From Podaxis mareebaensis (Eukaryota > Basidiomycota > Agaricomycetes > Agaricales > Agaricaceae), in contig JAEUWP010000103.1 of NCBI GenBank assembly GCA_018524725.1, positions 186,001 through 250,000 of the forward strand: 64,000 nt of DNA, read 5' to 3'. Under the pieces are notes generated by a model. The model was not told the DNA's origin. It searched no databases and saw only the letters and a program-made list of their open reading frames with translations. Below, in pieces: positions 48,213-59,544 of this stretch (the stretch's first letter is position 1; each line of letters starts with the position of its first letter). The translations under genes and the position numbers were made by a program.

Positions 48213-49686
48213 AGACCCTGCATGGATGTTGGGCGTACCGGTGTACTGCAGAAGTTTCGGAGTGTGAAATGCATATGGGCATTGAGAAGCTTCCAGAGTG
48301 GAGAATAAACAGGAACAGACTCCGAGGGAGATCAGGCTTCTCAAGGACAGGTTCGGCTAGGGACGTGTTACATTGTGCCAAGCCACTGAGAAGTGGGATA
48401 TACGTCACATATGGTTTAGATGAGCAGGAATTACGTGTCATCAAGACCATCAAGACCGCTCACAGAATCCTACTCTTATCAGTCACCAACACCACAGGTA
48501 GCGGGACCCCGGGTGTCAGACAGTGACTGTCAACAAAGCTGACCACATTGACTCTCTACTGGCCCCTTCGTGTGTGACATGCCATATTAGCCTACAGCTG
48601 GTCTACAGAGAGGAAACTAGAAGTACTCGGATTCCCAGACACACGTGTATAACTTGATCATGAGGCATACCATTGACTCTTTCAATCACACACCCGACCC
48701 CTAATTGCCAACATAAGGTCATTACCTTGAATGCACAGCTCTGACCCCTAGAGTCTCGGATAGTCTGTGTGCTGTATTGAATAGTCCACAAGGAGAAACA
48801 GCATAAGGTTGGTCTGTTCCTGCATCCAGGGTCTCTTGGGCACAGATTCAATAATACATAAAACGATTCCAGGAGTGTTCTGGTGTGGGATCTCAGTTCC
48901 TGGAAATAGAACTCACTATGGTCACGCCACTGCCCCGAAGCCAAGACATCAGGTACTTTTTACATGGTGCCATAAGGACGGCGGGAATATTTTCGAGCCT
49001 CTTGAATATGGTCTTAGCTGACATCCAAAGCAACGGAGTGCCTTTGAAGGTTGACACCCTTAGAGGGAAAGGTCCATCCATGGCGCTGGAACTGTAAAGT
49101 CAGCTAGATTCGGTTCGACGCACCATGTGTTTGCTTAATCACAAATGCCGGTCGGCACCAAGTGACATTGGGCGAAACGCGCTGTTTTTGGATTTCATGT
49201 CCCGATATGGAGGAAGATTGAAGGGACCCTCCGTAATGTGCCGCACTACTCGGGTGTCGTATTGAATTTCTGCTTTTGCTGGAGGGATTCAAGTGAACTA
49301 CTGCTAAATGATTTTGCCAATGATAATGCAACAGGGCGGGGTATGATTAAGATAATCCATTCTGAGCTTCGACGCATCAGCCGTCATTGATGGGATAATT
49401 GATGGGTTCACTGATAGGGGTGATAGTTTCTTTTTTTCGGTGGTAAGGGGTGACAGTCTCCAAAGGTTTATTTTCATGTACTTTGTCAGTACAATATGCA
49501 GGGTGGAGCCCAAGGCAGCAACCAAAAAGTGGAACTTGCATGGTTCTATGTATCTTGTGCGAAAGTTTACTAGAGGATGAACTGTCTTTCCCCGACATCT
49601 TGCAACCTTGAACTAGCATATTACTCCAATTTCTCATGCCTTTCAATTTCGCTGTCCAAGCCAAAACATTTTCCTATCCAACTTGG
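48213..49686. other. Gene-poor region between module copies B and C
   Basis: About 1.5 kb; short scattered open frames only, no recognised coding or RNA feature. Confidence 0.4.
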
Positions 49687-49760
49687 GCAGAAAGATGCCA
49701 GGAGGCCCCCGCCACTTAATCACAGTTTCACAATCCTATTTTCCGGGTTTGCAATGGAGG
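49687..49760 (+). pseudogene. Fragmentary module copy C
   Basis: agaaagatgccaggaggccc followed by cccgccacttaatcacagtt tracks the DNA of copy A (agaaagattctatggaaccc, cccgccacttaacaaccgtt) for about 60 bp, encoding PPPLNHSFTIL. Similarity then stops. It looks like a relic. Confidence 0.55.
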
Positions 49761-51482
49761 CAGTCAATACCAGCAAACTGTTGCTCAAGTCCTTGGTCGT
49801 CAACCACCCAGCTAATCATTTGCGTCACTCTATTGGAATGTATCTCCAGGTACTGTACCTAAAATCGGTGGTCGACAATAGTGCTACTTGCAGAATGGAT
49901 GAAACGAATCATGACCTGCAACTTCAAACGGTACTATGCGACTACCGGAATGTGTCCGCACAGCGGGATACTAGTACTTACTCATGATAAATCGATCACG
50001 CAACGTAAATGATTCGACCATCATAAGCCTTCAAGGTCCAGCACCACAGCTCTAAAAGTTGGAAACTTGTCGGCACTTGTCCATAGTGAACTTGTGTTGT
50101 CCCAAAAAATGTACAATACTTCCTCGTAGATATATAATAGTGGTTGTTCCGGGAAGGCGTTTATTACTTAGTCTTGTCGAAGCACATGGGCGCCAACGTT
50201 TGATGCGAACATGGGACAGAGATCATCCGGACACTAAGTTAGGGGCAAGTTTGACTTTCCAAAAATCAAATATATAAACTAGGTTAGGTGTGTAGCATGC
50301 ATATCTCGCAAACTGCCGAAGCCCCGCCTCGGAACCTTGGCGTGAACGTAGCAGAGGCAATTGGCAGGTTTTTACCGTTCTATACTCCCTAAATGAACAC
50401 GAGGTGGTGCTGACATCTCCGCGGCATAGCTGGTTATCTCATGAATGCTTAGCGTTGAGCACCCAATGATAGGAGCTTACGGCTGAGAGAATTTGTTTAG
50501 GTTTAGATGATGCATCATATCTACTTGTTGTCATCGCTCATTGGCGCGAGAGTGTCGGATTTGGAATAATAGTCATTACTGGTGAGTAACGGATCCTGCT
50601 ACTTCTATCCCCGTCTCATCAAATCCTTTCCATAAGGAGCCGCGGTAGCACCGTAAAGGTCCACAATTGGCTTCCGGCCTGGTTCATACGAGGACTCCCA
50701 TATTGTTCGCACCTGCCTCAGTCATTCAAATCTTTGATCACCTAATGTTGGACCTGAACGAATGGAACTATGATTGGTTTGGGGATGGCGCTAAGTTTGA
50801 ATCCGGGTGTGTTCTATTACTAGCCAAGGCGTAAACCATATCATATAGGCACTAGCTGTCCAGGCTTATGAGGTATTTAGACACCTTGTCAGGATGGCTG
50901 GAGGGCAACAAGATCTCGCATGTCGCCACTGATTAGAGGAAGCTCAAGCACGAATGTTGATACTACAAATGGTTAAGCCCATCGCCCGGTGATGTAGCAT
51001 GCTCCCTGCTGGCACAGGCAAATCACATATTGGAAGTCTGCCGAAAACAATGATAAACAGCGTCACCAAAGCGTCACACTGCTCAAAGGGCTAAGGGCCA
51101 AGGCGTTGACGTGTTGACAGTTGGATTAGCCATGCCGTAACTTGAGGGCCACCCAACCTCGAAACATGCATTTATGTGGATCTCAGAATTGGGAGAAATC
51201 TCGGATACGATCAAGACTTTCCAGATTAGCGCATCAAAAAAGGGACGAGTCTCCCATATGCTTTCTTCGGTAAAGGGGGAACCTGACCTCGTAATAGGTC
51301 GTCGTTACATAGCTGATCCAGAAAAGACTATTCGAGTAGGAAAAGATGTTTGACACTTAGTACGCCAACAGGCATTTCCCCGCAGCCCCAGATTGCAGTT
51401 GGCCGATTGAAGCATTACGGTTCACTGTACCCGAGCTTGGCGCACCAGGATCCCAGTCGTCAAATCATGACAATGACAACCC
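49761..51482. other. Gene-poor region between module copies C and D
   Basis: About 1.7 kb without convincing genes. Near its right end (51363-51440), sequence homologous to that upstream of copy B begins. Confidence 0.4.
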
Positions 51483-51945
51483 ATGCGTCTCGACTCCATT
51501 TATCCTGGGATCTCATTCCTCTGTGCCGCATATAAGGACATCAATTTGGGAGAACATGGGTGGCAACCACCCCCCTTCCAGCGACCCTTACCAATATCAA
51601 TGCCCGTAAGCCCCCTACTCTCGATTCAGGTGACTAACTTGATTGATGTTATTGTCTTCTTCAAAGTTTCCAACACCTAGACACCCACCGGCCTTGAGCA
51701 ATCGATTTGTGATACCGCTGCCTCCAGAGCTATCGCCATTGAACGGGAACATTCGCCTTCCCCCCGTTCCCTTCGAGGCGGACACCGGCAACAGGCAAGG
51801 AAGTAACACGACTGCATCAAACACGGGAGGAAGTGGTGGTCATGGCGCGACAACCACATCGAATACAGGAGGTAACAACGCCCAGAATCCGCCTCCTTCA
51901 ACAAGCAGCTCGTGGGGAGGCAGCAGTGTCGGATACACCAATTGA
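51483..51945 (+). CDS. Small proline-rich protein, module copy D (two exons, 133 residues), unknown function
   Basis: The best model joins 51483-51605 to 51667-51945 across a 61-nt intron with gtaagc donor, a ctaac branch-like site and a caaag (AAG) acceptor. The result is an in-frame 133-residue protein. It starts MRLDSIYPGISFLCAAYKD, then QPPPFQRPLPISMP, then the module PPALSNRFVIPLPPELSPLN and IRLPPVPFEADTGN. A Gly/Asn/Ser/Thr-rich tail with a near repeat (TTASNTGGSGGHG, ATTTSNTGGNN) ends SSWGGSSVGYTN. It is the best-preserved relative of copy A. The second exon alone is open from 51643. The first exon and the AAG acceptor are the uncertain parts. Confidence 0.5.
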
Positions 51946-52538
51946 GTGCGCATCAGTCTTACTCCACGAGATTTGCTTGGATTGACCACTTCGATCAGCA
52001 ATTCATGTCCTAATCGTATGAATATCCCATCGGGGCCTCCTTCTCGTAACATCTTCCGTGGCCACGCTATTGGGAAGAAGGCCTGGGTGCGCGGTTGATG
52101 GATCATCCTAAAAGAATCCCTGTATCATAGTGTCTTGTGATAATGTGCAGTGATTTGTTCATGAAGAGAATTGCTATTAAGCGTGAGAGTTGATCAAGGA
52201 AAGAGGGACGGCTTCTTGACCCCATCTGTCACGGGGATAGCAACGGAAAAAGGGATATATATACCTATCGAGGCGCCCTGTAGAATGATACGAACCATCC
52301 CAGGTTATCTCGGAGAAACAGGCGAGTTTGGGGACGGCGGTTTGGAGCGCGGGACCGCTGACAACAATCTAAATGTGTTTCGGAGAAGTTGTAGGGAAAT
52401 AGAAGTTGAGGAAATAATGGAAAACAGGGGTTGCTTTTGGGTTTTGTCAAGGGCAGGTCTTTCCGAAGCGCGTTACGTCATCTCATTACAAGTCGCGCCT
52501 CGCGCGGTCACACGTCTTCTCATTCGCCTCTTCCAACG
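51946..52538. other. Intergenic region upstream of RNase H2A
   Basis: About 590 bp. An open frame runs through 52171-52542 but shows no family resemblance and overlaps the promoter of the next gene. Nothing else is seen. Confidence 0.4.
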
Positions 52539-53695
52539 ATGAGCAACAATTCCGACGTGCCTTCAGCACCGGGACCCTCAACGCCACTCACAGAATCGTA
52601 CACATATCATTCACCTACACCAACGGCAACCGGTCCCTACATCCTTGGTGTTGACGAAGCTGGCCGTGGGCCTGTGCTTGGTCCCCTCGTGTACGGCGTA
52701 GCGTATTGCCCAGTCGCGTATAAGGAAAAATTAGAAGAGCTCGGTTTCGCGGGTACACCTGTACAACCTAAAAATAAGGAACCCTATTAACTCGCAGTCA
52801 GATTCCAAAACCTTAACTGCCGACACGAGATCATCATTACTCGAAACACTCAGCTCAGACCCCTCGAACCTTGGGTGGTCCGTGCGTGTCATTAGGTATG
52901 CTTCTCAGGCATCTATCATTGGCTTCTATTAAATCCCAACCTAGTCCACAGGCGATCTCCAGTGGGATGATGAAACGGCCACCGACGAATCTCAATCAAC
53001 AGTCCCAGGAAGCCACGGTTCTTCTAATACGAGAAATTCTCGCGCAGGGGATAGAGTTGACAGAGGTATGTTCCCGTGTCAGAGTGTTTCATCGACAACG
53101 ATAATCAACTTGCACAGGTTTACGTTGATGCTCTGGGAACGACGACGACATATGAGCAGTACTTATCTCGATTGTTCCCAGGTATCGCTTTCACCGTCGC
53201 GACAAAGGCAGACTCCAAGTTCAAAATTGTCGGAGCAGCCAGTGTAGCTGCAAAGGTTACAAGAGACGCGTGTATTGAAGGCTGGTACTTTGAGGAGAAC
53301 CCTGAAAACGGAAAATTGGGGTGGAGCACGGAATTTGGATCAGGGTATCCTTCAGGTAAACTCCTTCGCTGGCTATTGGTGCCGTTGTTAACAATATCTT
53401 TGACAGATCCGAATACACAGGCGTGGCTGAAAGGAAACCTTGAGCCAACATTCGGCTTTCCCAAGGTTGTCAGATTTTCTTGGACAACAGTCAAAGTTTT
53501 GCTGGAGAAGAACGCGCACCCGGTGAAATGGTATGCCGGTTCTTGATTACCGCCGTAAGTGCTGAAACAATCACTCCTAGGACTGATGAAGGACAAGCAT
53601 CACTGGTCAAAGCATTCGAAAGTGGTAAAGGATTAGACAAATACCGGTGTGCGGTAACAAAAGATCTTCAGATCAGTAGTGTCAACACATTGTAA
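52539..53695 (+). CDS. RNH201: Ribonuclease H2 catalytic subunit A
   Basis: Removes ribonucleotides from DNA and RNA from RNA:DNA hybrids in the nucleus. Start [16 protein letters not shown]. Catalytic motif 1 is [20 protein letters not shown] (Asp and Glu of DEAGRG, about 52657). Introns restore [19 protein letters not shown] and [13 protein letters not shown]. The third acidic residue lies in [20 protein letters not shown]. The [20 protein letters not shown] block and [20 protein letters not shown] are the classic eukaryotic RNase HII signatures. Five to six introns. It ends at 53695, only 89 bp from the convergent SART1 stop. Confidence 0.95.
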
Positions 53696-53784
53696 AACCG
53701 TAGTAGTATATGCCACATCTAATCCATACTTAATACCTCCGACCATCGGGAACAACCCGAGAAAGACAATTCCCGACAAAGTGA

Positions 53785-56668
53785 CTATCGTCTCTTGGGA
53801 TCTGGGGAATTCTGGGGTTCTTCCGTTGCTTTTCGCTTCGTACCAAACCCAATTGTCAGCTTGCTCCGTTCTCCTGGAACGGGTGTACCCCCTTGCGACG
53901 GCGTCTCGATCGCAGCGGACGAAATTCGCGAGAAACCGGGCCTCGGCGCTGGAGATCCAGATGCACTATGTGTGAAGCTGGAGGGACCAGGGCTGCCTCC
54001 ATTGGATAGTGATTGTGTTTGTGGGGCAGGAACAGTCATGAAGCCTGGTTCAGCTTTCACCTGGGCGTTCTTTCCTTCCTTCTTTTTTTTCGTCTTCTCA
54101 GTCTTGCCTTTTGCTAGCGGCTGGGCATCCAGGAATTCCGAAGCTTGAGGCACGGCACTAGGTACAACATCAACAGACGAACTATACTTGGACAAGAATA
54201 CTTACCCCCTATTACCGACCGACAGCACGAAGTGGGCTTGGCCGGTCTTTTCCTGACGCTGCTGAAATGCCTTGTTCATGCTTAACGGTGTATCTCCACT
54301 GGCCATCGCTTCTTTCTTCTTCTCCTCGGCAATCTTCTTTAACCTCTTCTCTGTCTTCATCTTCCCTGACCCCTTTCCATGGAATTTATGCGATAAAGCC
54401 TTCCAAGCCTCCTTGGGTGTTAACTGCCGACCAAATTCGTCATAGTAAACGATGTTGATATCCGGCTTATAGTCCTTGAACATTTCGAGGTTTTCGCGCG
54501 CTTCTTGTTGCTCGCGCATCCTGTTCTCAAGCTCGCGTTGAGCCTGGTCCTTGTTGCCTCCACGCGACTGAAGGCGCTCCAGCTCCCTTTGAGCAACGCG
54601 CCGGCGCATATTTGCGAGCCAAAGATCCCTTTGGAGTTGGACCTTCTCGCGCTCCCGTTGGTCTGCGCTAGGCTGCGCAAGGATGCCTTGCTGCCTGAGA
54701 ATATTGAGAGTGGAAGCCATGCCTGCGCTAAATGTCTGCTCGGTCGATGTCCCGACGACGTCTTCGCCAGTGGCTGCCTCCTCGGCTTCTGTTGTCTTGA
54801 TGGCGTTCTCGATTTCGTTGAGCATTGCCATATCATAATCCTCGGTTTCTTCTTCCTTAACCTTAATTTCGCCAGTCTCTAATTCGTCAAGTGCCACGTC
54901 TCCGGGTGCCATAGACACATCTCTCGATGCTGATCGCCCCCTTGATTCTGCACGTGCAGGTGGCAAAGATTCTTCTTTGGGTTCCGGCTTGGGTTTCACG
55001 ATAGGGTTGAGTCCAACGGATCGTACAAATTCCGACGTATCATCAAACGTTAGACCCTCCTCGCCTGCTTCGGCGTCCTCGACTTTGATGCCATTCGTAC
55101 CCGTTGAAATAACCGCCTCTTCTTGAGCTCGTTGTTCTGCGACTAGAGAGAGGTCAGCACGCACCAGGAACCTGAAAAATGAGCACGTACTTTTCTTGGC
55201 GAGCTCCTCGGGGGAAAGCTTCTTCGGCTTGGTCAACTTCGCTCGACGTGAGCGTGCGAGGGCCGCCTGTAATTCATCGTCATCGACGAAATTGGTATTA
55301 AGGTCACGTTCGCGTTGGATCGGTATGATGGGCTTCTCATCTACATCCATTTGGTTTTCATCAGTCGGTTCCGCAAGATCAGGTACCCGTCGAGATGGGC
55401 GTTTCTTCTTTGTCTAGTACCGATGATCAGTCCGAGCGAATGTATGCTTGAATCCGTCTTACCTTCGGCTTCTTAAACCCAACTTCACCCTCCTGCTTGT
55501 AATCGGACATGTCAAGATTTTCTATTCCTCTCCATCAGCACATATTCGAAGAGTCAAAGAAAAAGACTGACTAGCATAATCAATGGAAAGTAGCGACTTG
55601 TTTACAGCAGCGGCCGCCGCAAGTTTCTCCTCCTCTTGCTTGACTCTCTTTGGCATGACCGCAGACCCTAATCGAAAACCCTGTTATAAAAGCAATTTCA
55701 GTGTGTAAGAACGCGCAGAAGCCCAAGAAAACGAGGCTCACAGTATCCTTAGGACCTTCCAGTTCCTCGTCGTACTTGGCTAGGATAGACCGTTTCATTC
55801 CTTGATTCCCTTCTTTGAACTCCTCATCGTCATAACCTGTGTAATCCCGCCGTTTGATCTTGAGCTCTTGATTCTTCTGCCGCCGCTCCTCCTCCGCCAT
55901 CTCTATGTTCTGTAGCTCATCCTCTGTGAAGGCATGAGTCATTTTGAGCCGCACGTGAAAATGTTAACACCTCACCTTCATTGTCGAGAATGCGACTATC
56001 TTTGAGTGTGAGTATACGAGCTTCGCCTTCGTCCAGCGTGTCGAAGTCATGGCTGACCTTTAGCCCCTCGAGATCACCTAGACAAGAATGAGGAGGGGAA
56101 AGTGAAGACATCATCACCAACACGTACGCTCGGTATACTCTGCCTGGAAGACTTTGTCCATTTGCTCCAGCTCCTCCTGCCTCTTCTTCGCTAGCTCTTT
56201 TTCCTTCTTTTTACTCCGTTTGATCCATTTTAGAGTATCGTCGACGTCGCCATCTGCATCACCAAGCGTTGCGCCCTTGAGTGAAGCATGGAGTTCCCGA
56301 CGATTTCGTACCCTGGCAAGGTTTCATAAGCATGTTGCCCTTCACTAACATTACAGCCTATGAAGCCCACAAAAGGACATGGAAGTGACTGTGCAACGAA
56401 GAAGGTCAATTACTCACTTGGCTATTCCTGCTGCAACCCTCCTGGGAGAAGAAAAAAGGCACATATATTAGTAAACGCCAATGAGAATGACTGTTACTCA
56501 CTTTGCTTCACGCTCCTTGGCCTCCCTCTCGCGTTGCTGCCTGTAGTTGGCTTCAGCCTGCTGTTCTTTGTCATCTACCGGGGCCTTGTCTTCGGTCAGA
56601 GGTTTGAGACCAAGCGAGATACGAATTTTGTTGGTCTCCTCTAAGCTGATGCTCTCTTCCATCGACAT
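53785..56668 (-). CDS. SNU66: SART1/Snu66, U4/U6.U5 tri-snRNP-associated splicing factor
   Basis: Spliceosomal protein of the tri-snRNP. Minus-strand start MSMEESISLEETNKIRISLG, then LKPLTEDKAPVDDKEQQAEA. Several short exons follow, with a charged coiled coil, LKVSHDFDTLDEGEARILTL, the RRDYTGYDDEEFKEG region, and MKRSILAKYDEELEGPKD. The C-terminal signature is INIVYYDEFGRQLTPKEAWK, then ALSHKFHGKGSGKMKTEKRL. The last intron (gtaagt, near 54208-54160) leads to a Lys/Ser/Pro tail ending LTIGFGTKRKATEEPQ. The family tail GFGTKRKA is conserved. It shares a 148-bp promoter with the divergent complex I gene. Confidence 0.94.
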
Positions 56669-56816
56669 TTTGAGCAATAGACGATTACTGTGGGTATACA
56701 GAGGACGTGCAGGATCCCGAGCAGTGATGAACAGAGGACAGCTGTAGTTTGTTTACGTCAGCAAAGTCCCGGTTTGACAAAGACGCTCCGCCTTCACCCA
56801 CAACTCGTTCACCAAC
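56669..56816. promoter_or_regulatory. Compact divergent promoter, SART1 / complex I 9.5 kDa subunit
   Basis: Only 148 bp between two housekeeping ATGs. It has no clear TATA box and is moderately GC-rich, as is usual for shared housekeeping promoters in compact fungal genomes. Confidence 0.5.
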
Positions 56817-57163
56817 ATGGCTTCGCTGTTGTCCCCGTTCCGCCAGACCTACCGATACCTTGTGCGCGCTCTCTGATATTTTTTACCTGCATAATCCGAC
56901 CTAATTCATGTTTATTACATCTAGCAACGCCAGGCTCACGAAAGCCCCGTCCTTTTCTACTCGGTGGTTCTGGGTACAATTGGCCCAGTAATGGTGGTTA
57001 CAATCCCTCCTATTCGCGAATACTTTGGTTATAGACCTGCAGAAATGGTCCCCACAACCTATCCTCGTGCGTATATCTTTAAAGCCCGATAGATCTTTCC
57101 TGACGTGTTTTTCTAGTACCCAACCGACCGCGGAGGCCTGTGCATGGATACGAGGACGAGTAA
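56817..57163 (+). CDS. NADH:ubiquinone oxidoreductase (complex I) 9.5 kDa subunit
   Basis: Accessory subunit of mitochondrial complex I. Three exons with introns of 63 and 50 nt give exactly 77 residues. MASLLSPFRQTYRYLQRQAH leads to the hydrophobic ESPVLFYSVVLGTIGPVMVV, then TIPPIREYFGYRPAEMVPTT and YPLPNRPRRPVHGYEDE. This pattern (PxxFYSxVxGxxGPVMV, PPIR, TYPxP, GYxDE ending) matches the fungal 9.5 kDa subunit family in both sequence and length. Such a short, spliced gene is easily missed by ORF callers. Confidence 0.92.
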
Positions 57164-57395
57164 TTGGCAGTCCCATGGAGGATTATGGTCAACTCTCACC
57201 ACAATAATTCGAAGCGGACCCAAACACCACGCCAACAATAGTGGGGGTCTTGTATTTGGGGGCGCACGTGGTTAATGTCACTTGTTTTCCGGAGTTCACC
57301 AATCTAGAATTTGCTTTTTGCTTGCCTGCTGCTTGCCGGACGTGTGCTTCTCTCATCTATTACCGCACAGATTACCTAGATCGCTAATTGCCGCG

Positions 57396-57409
57396 CCCCC
57401 CCCCCCCCC
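57396..57409. repeat. C14 homopolymer
   Basis: Fourteen consecutive C in non-coding DNA; likely a length-variable site and prone to sequencing error. Confidence 0.9.
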
Positions 57410-57903
57410 TCTGCGCAGTGAAACCCGTCAGCTCGATCCTTCCTGACATCCATTGATTTCTTCGACTGAAATCAGGCCTCAGGGGTAAAAGGAGGCGTGG
57501 CCTTTCCAATTTCATTTCTCTATTTCTCGAGTACTAATCCGCAAATAGAGATCGATCCAAAACACGTCGAAATGCAACTAGTTCCATCATACTAACTGGC
57601 CTTTCTTCACCCTATCGTTCATCTGTTGGGCAGTTCCCTCTACCAGGAACTATATCGCTCCAACATCCGCGGAATTTCCAACATTCGCATCATTGCAGTA
57701 TTCAAACTTGGACTAACGATCCCAACGTTCAGGTGATTCAATTTGAAATCAGTCTCCCCCAACGTGGGTTGCAAAAAGATGTCTCGCTGGACGAGACATT
57801 TCAGCCGGATCTATTTCTCTCTTTGAATCCTCAACTTTTCTTTTCAGCCTCAAAGACGAACGTATTCCTTGAACATCCATCTCACTTACGAGCGAAAAAG
57901 TGA

Positions 57904-58148
57904 TTAACAAGGATTACTCCCAAACTCAGGGTCTTTAGGTGCTGGGATCCTCTTGGCAATCTCCAACGGCGTTCCGTAGGACTCAAATATCCTGATCTTT
58001 CTCTTAGACGAATACTCCAGATCCTCCGCCATTCCGTCACATCTCGATTTGGGCTGGACCACTAGCCGCCATCCGAGCTTTGAAAGCGGAATCGCATGAT
58101 GCGCCATTTCAAAGCCTACTGTTGCATCCCCACTCTTCCCAGATCCTA
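57904..58148 (-). other. Possible small gene or terminal exon, unrecognised
   Basis: A minus-strand frame reads QKIGSGKSGDATVGFEMAHH, then AIPLSKLGWRLVVQPKSRCD, then GMAEDLEYSSKRKIRIFESY and PLEIAKRIPAPKDPEFG, with a stop at 57904. Composition is protein-like, and a gtaagg...tttgcag intron-like interval lies just upstream, but the three frames tried across it gave stops. It may be a real short protein starting at the internal ATG 58107 (67 residues) or a remnant. Confidence 0.35.
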
Positions 58149-59544
58149 TTTTCTGTCTGCAAAGAAATATCTCAGCGGCGAACTATCGATTTTGCCAGCC
58201 CAATAGCCGCCCTACGACCCCTTACCAAGTACTAAAGTAGCAGTGCAGCGACGCTCCATGTAGGCGAAATACCACCAATTATATATCGTCTTCTTATGTG
58301 TAGCACAAATTGCCGCCTGACATGGTCTATTGTGATCAATGGACGAAACGGGAAAAGGCTAAGTAGCTGTCACTAGATTGAATTACTAAAAAGGAAAAGA
58401 AGAACATAGGCACCTCTACGAAATGTAGTACCTACGACATCAACCAAAGCATGAGGCGTTCTCTTGTTACCCGCCAATCCTCCTAAGGACTTGATGGTTG
58501 AGACTACTGCTACACATCCACACTTCGGATGTTTCTGCGTTGCTGCGATGGATTTGACACGTTGAAAACTTGCTGAAACAAACATGTTTGTCCGTTCCAT
58601 GTCCGTTGTCACACAGGCACATCCCCTGGAACAAGCCAGATCATCATTTACGCCCCCATATTCCCTCATACCCCGCATTCTCCCCCGTAGCACATGGTCC
58701 CACCGTCATGATATCTCGATATGAGGCATCGGTCGAAGGTGTGAGAATGAAGTTTTATCGATGACCTATCAGAGGCCAACCCGCTCTCCGGATTTCCGGG
58801 TTCAACTGTCTAGCCGGTGCCTACGCTCCCCACTTAAGTGGAATCAACCCTCAAATCCTGTATCTCTGGCAATGGTGCTAACAGGATATCAGGGACTTCA
58901 TGCTGGTTTCCTGAACCGAAGCCCAAAAAAGGATCCATAGTTTCAAGAGGGATATACTACAGGTGAGACAGATCCACCTCGGAAGAAGACCACATTCGAT
59001 AGAATCATCGATTTTTCGAATCTCTGGAATGTTACCCCTTTAAACTTCTCATCTTTACGCTCAAGCTTCTACACACACTATTTGCAGACCCTTCTCGCCT
59101 CGCTGAACACCCGCAAAAAATGAAATTGATAAATAGATTGGAGCATGGAACCATCGCCACCTGGCCCCTGGTCACATTCAATTTGTCTGAACAGCGTGCC
59201 AACGGGCCCGATGGACTGAAATACATTATTCCACGGTCAACCAGATTGCACGCGGAGATCACGCCAAGTTTAGATGCGGTTCCCCAACAGCACCCGTGCC
59301 TAAAGGTAAAGGTAACGCAGGTTAGTTTCCGCAGTCGGAAATGTTTTCGGAGCTGTGTTTGGGCCTTCTCCAGTAGGCTGTCACCAGACTTGACACTTTC
59401 GAAGCCAAGAACATCATGAGACCACTCGATGTTCAAATGCTATTTTCATAACGACTATAAATCCATGAACGGACAACGTGTTCCTCAGCCTCCTCTCCCT
59501 CTGAGGTTCTCCCCACTCTTCTCCTCAGCCTACCTTACAAAGTC

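Larger units (their letters stand above)
57164..59544. other. Gene-poor intergenic region
   Basis: About 2.4 kb before the aquaporin pair. It holds a C14 homopolymer and one possible exon (both listed). The remaining frames (58373-58693 minus, 59120-59419 plus) are not recognisable, and I do not support them as genes. Confidence 0.4.
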
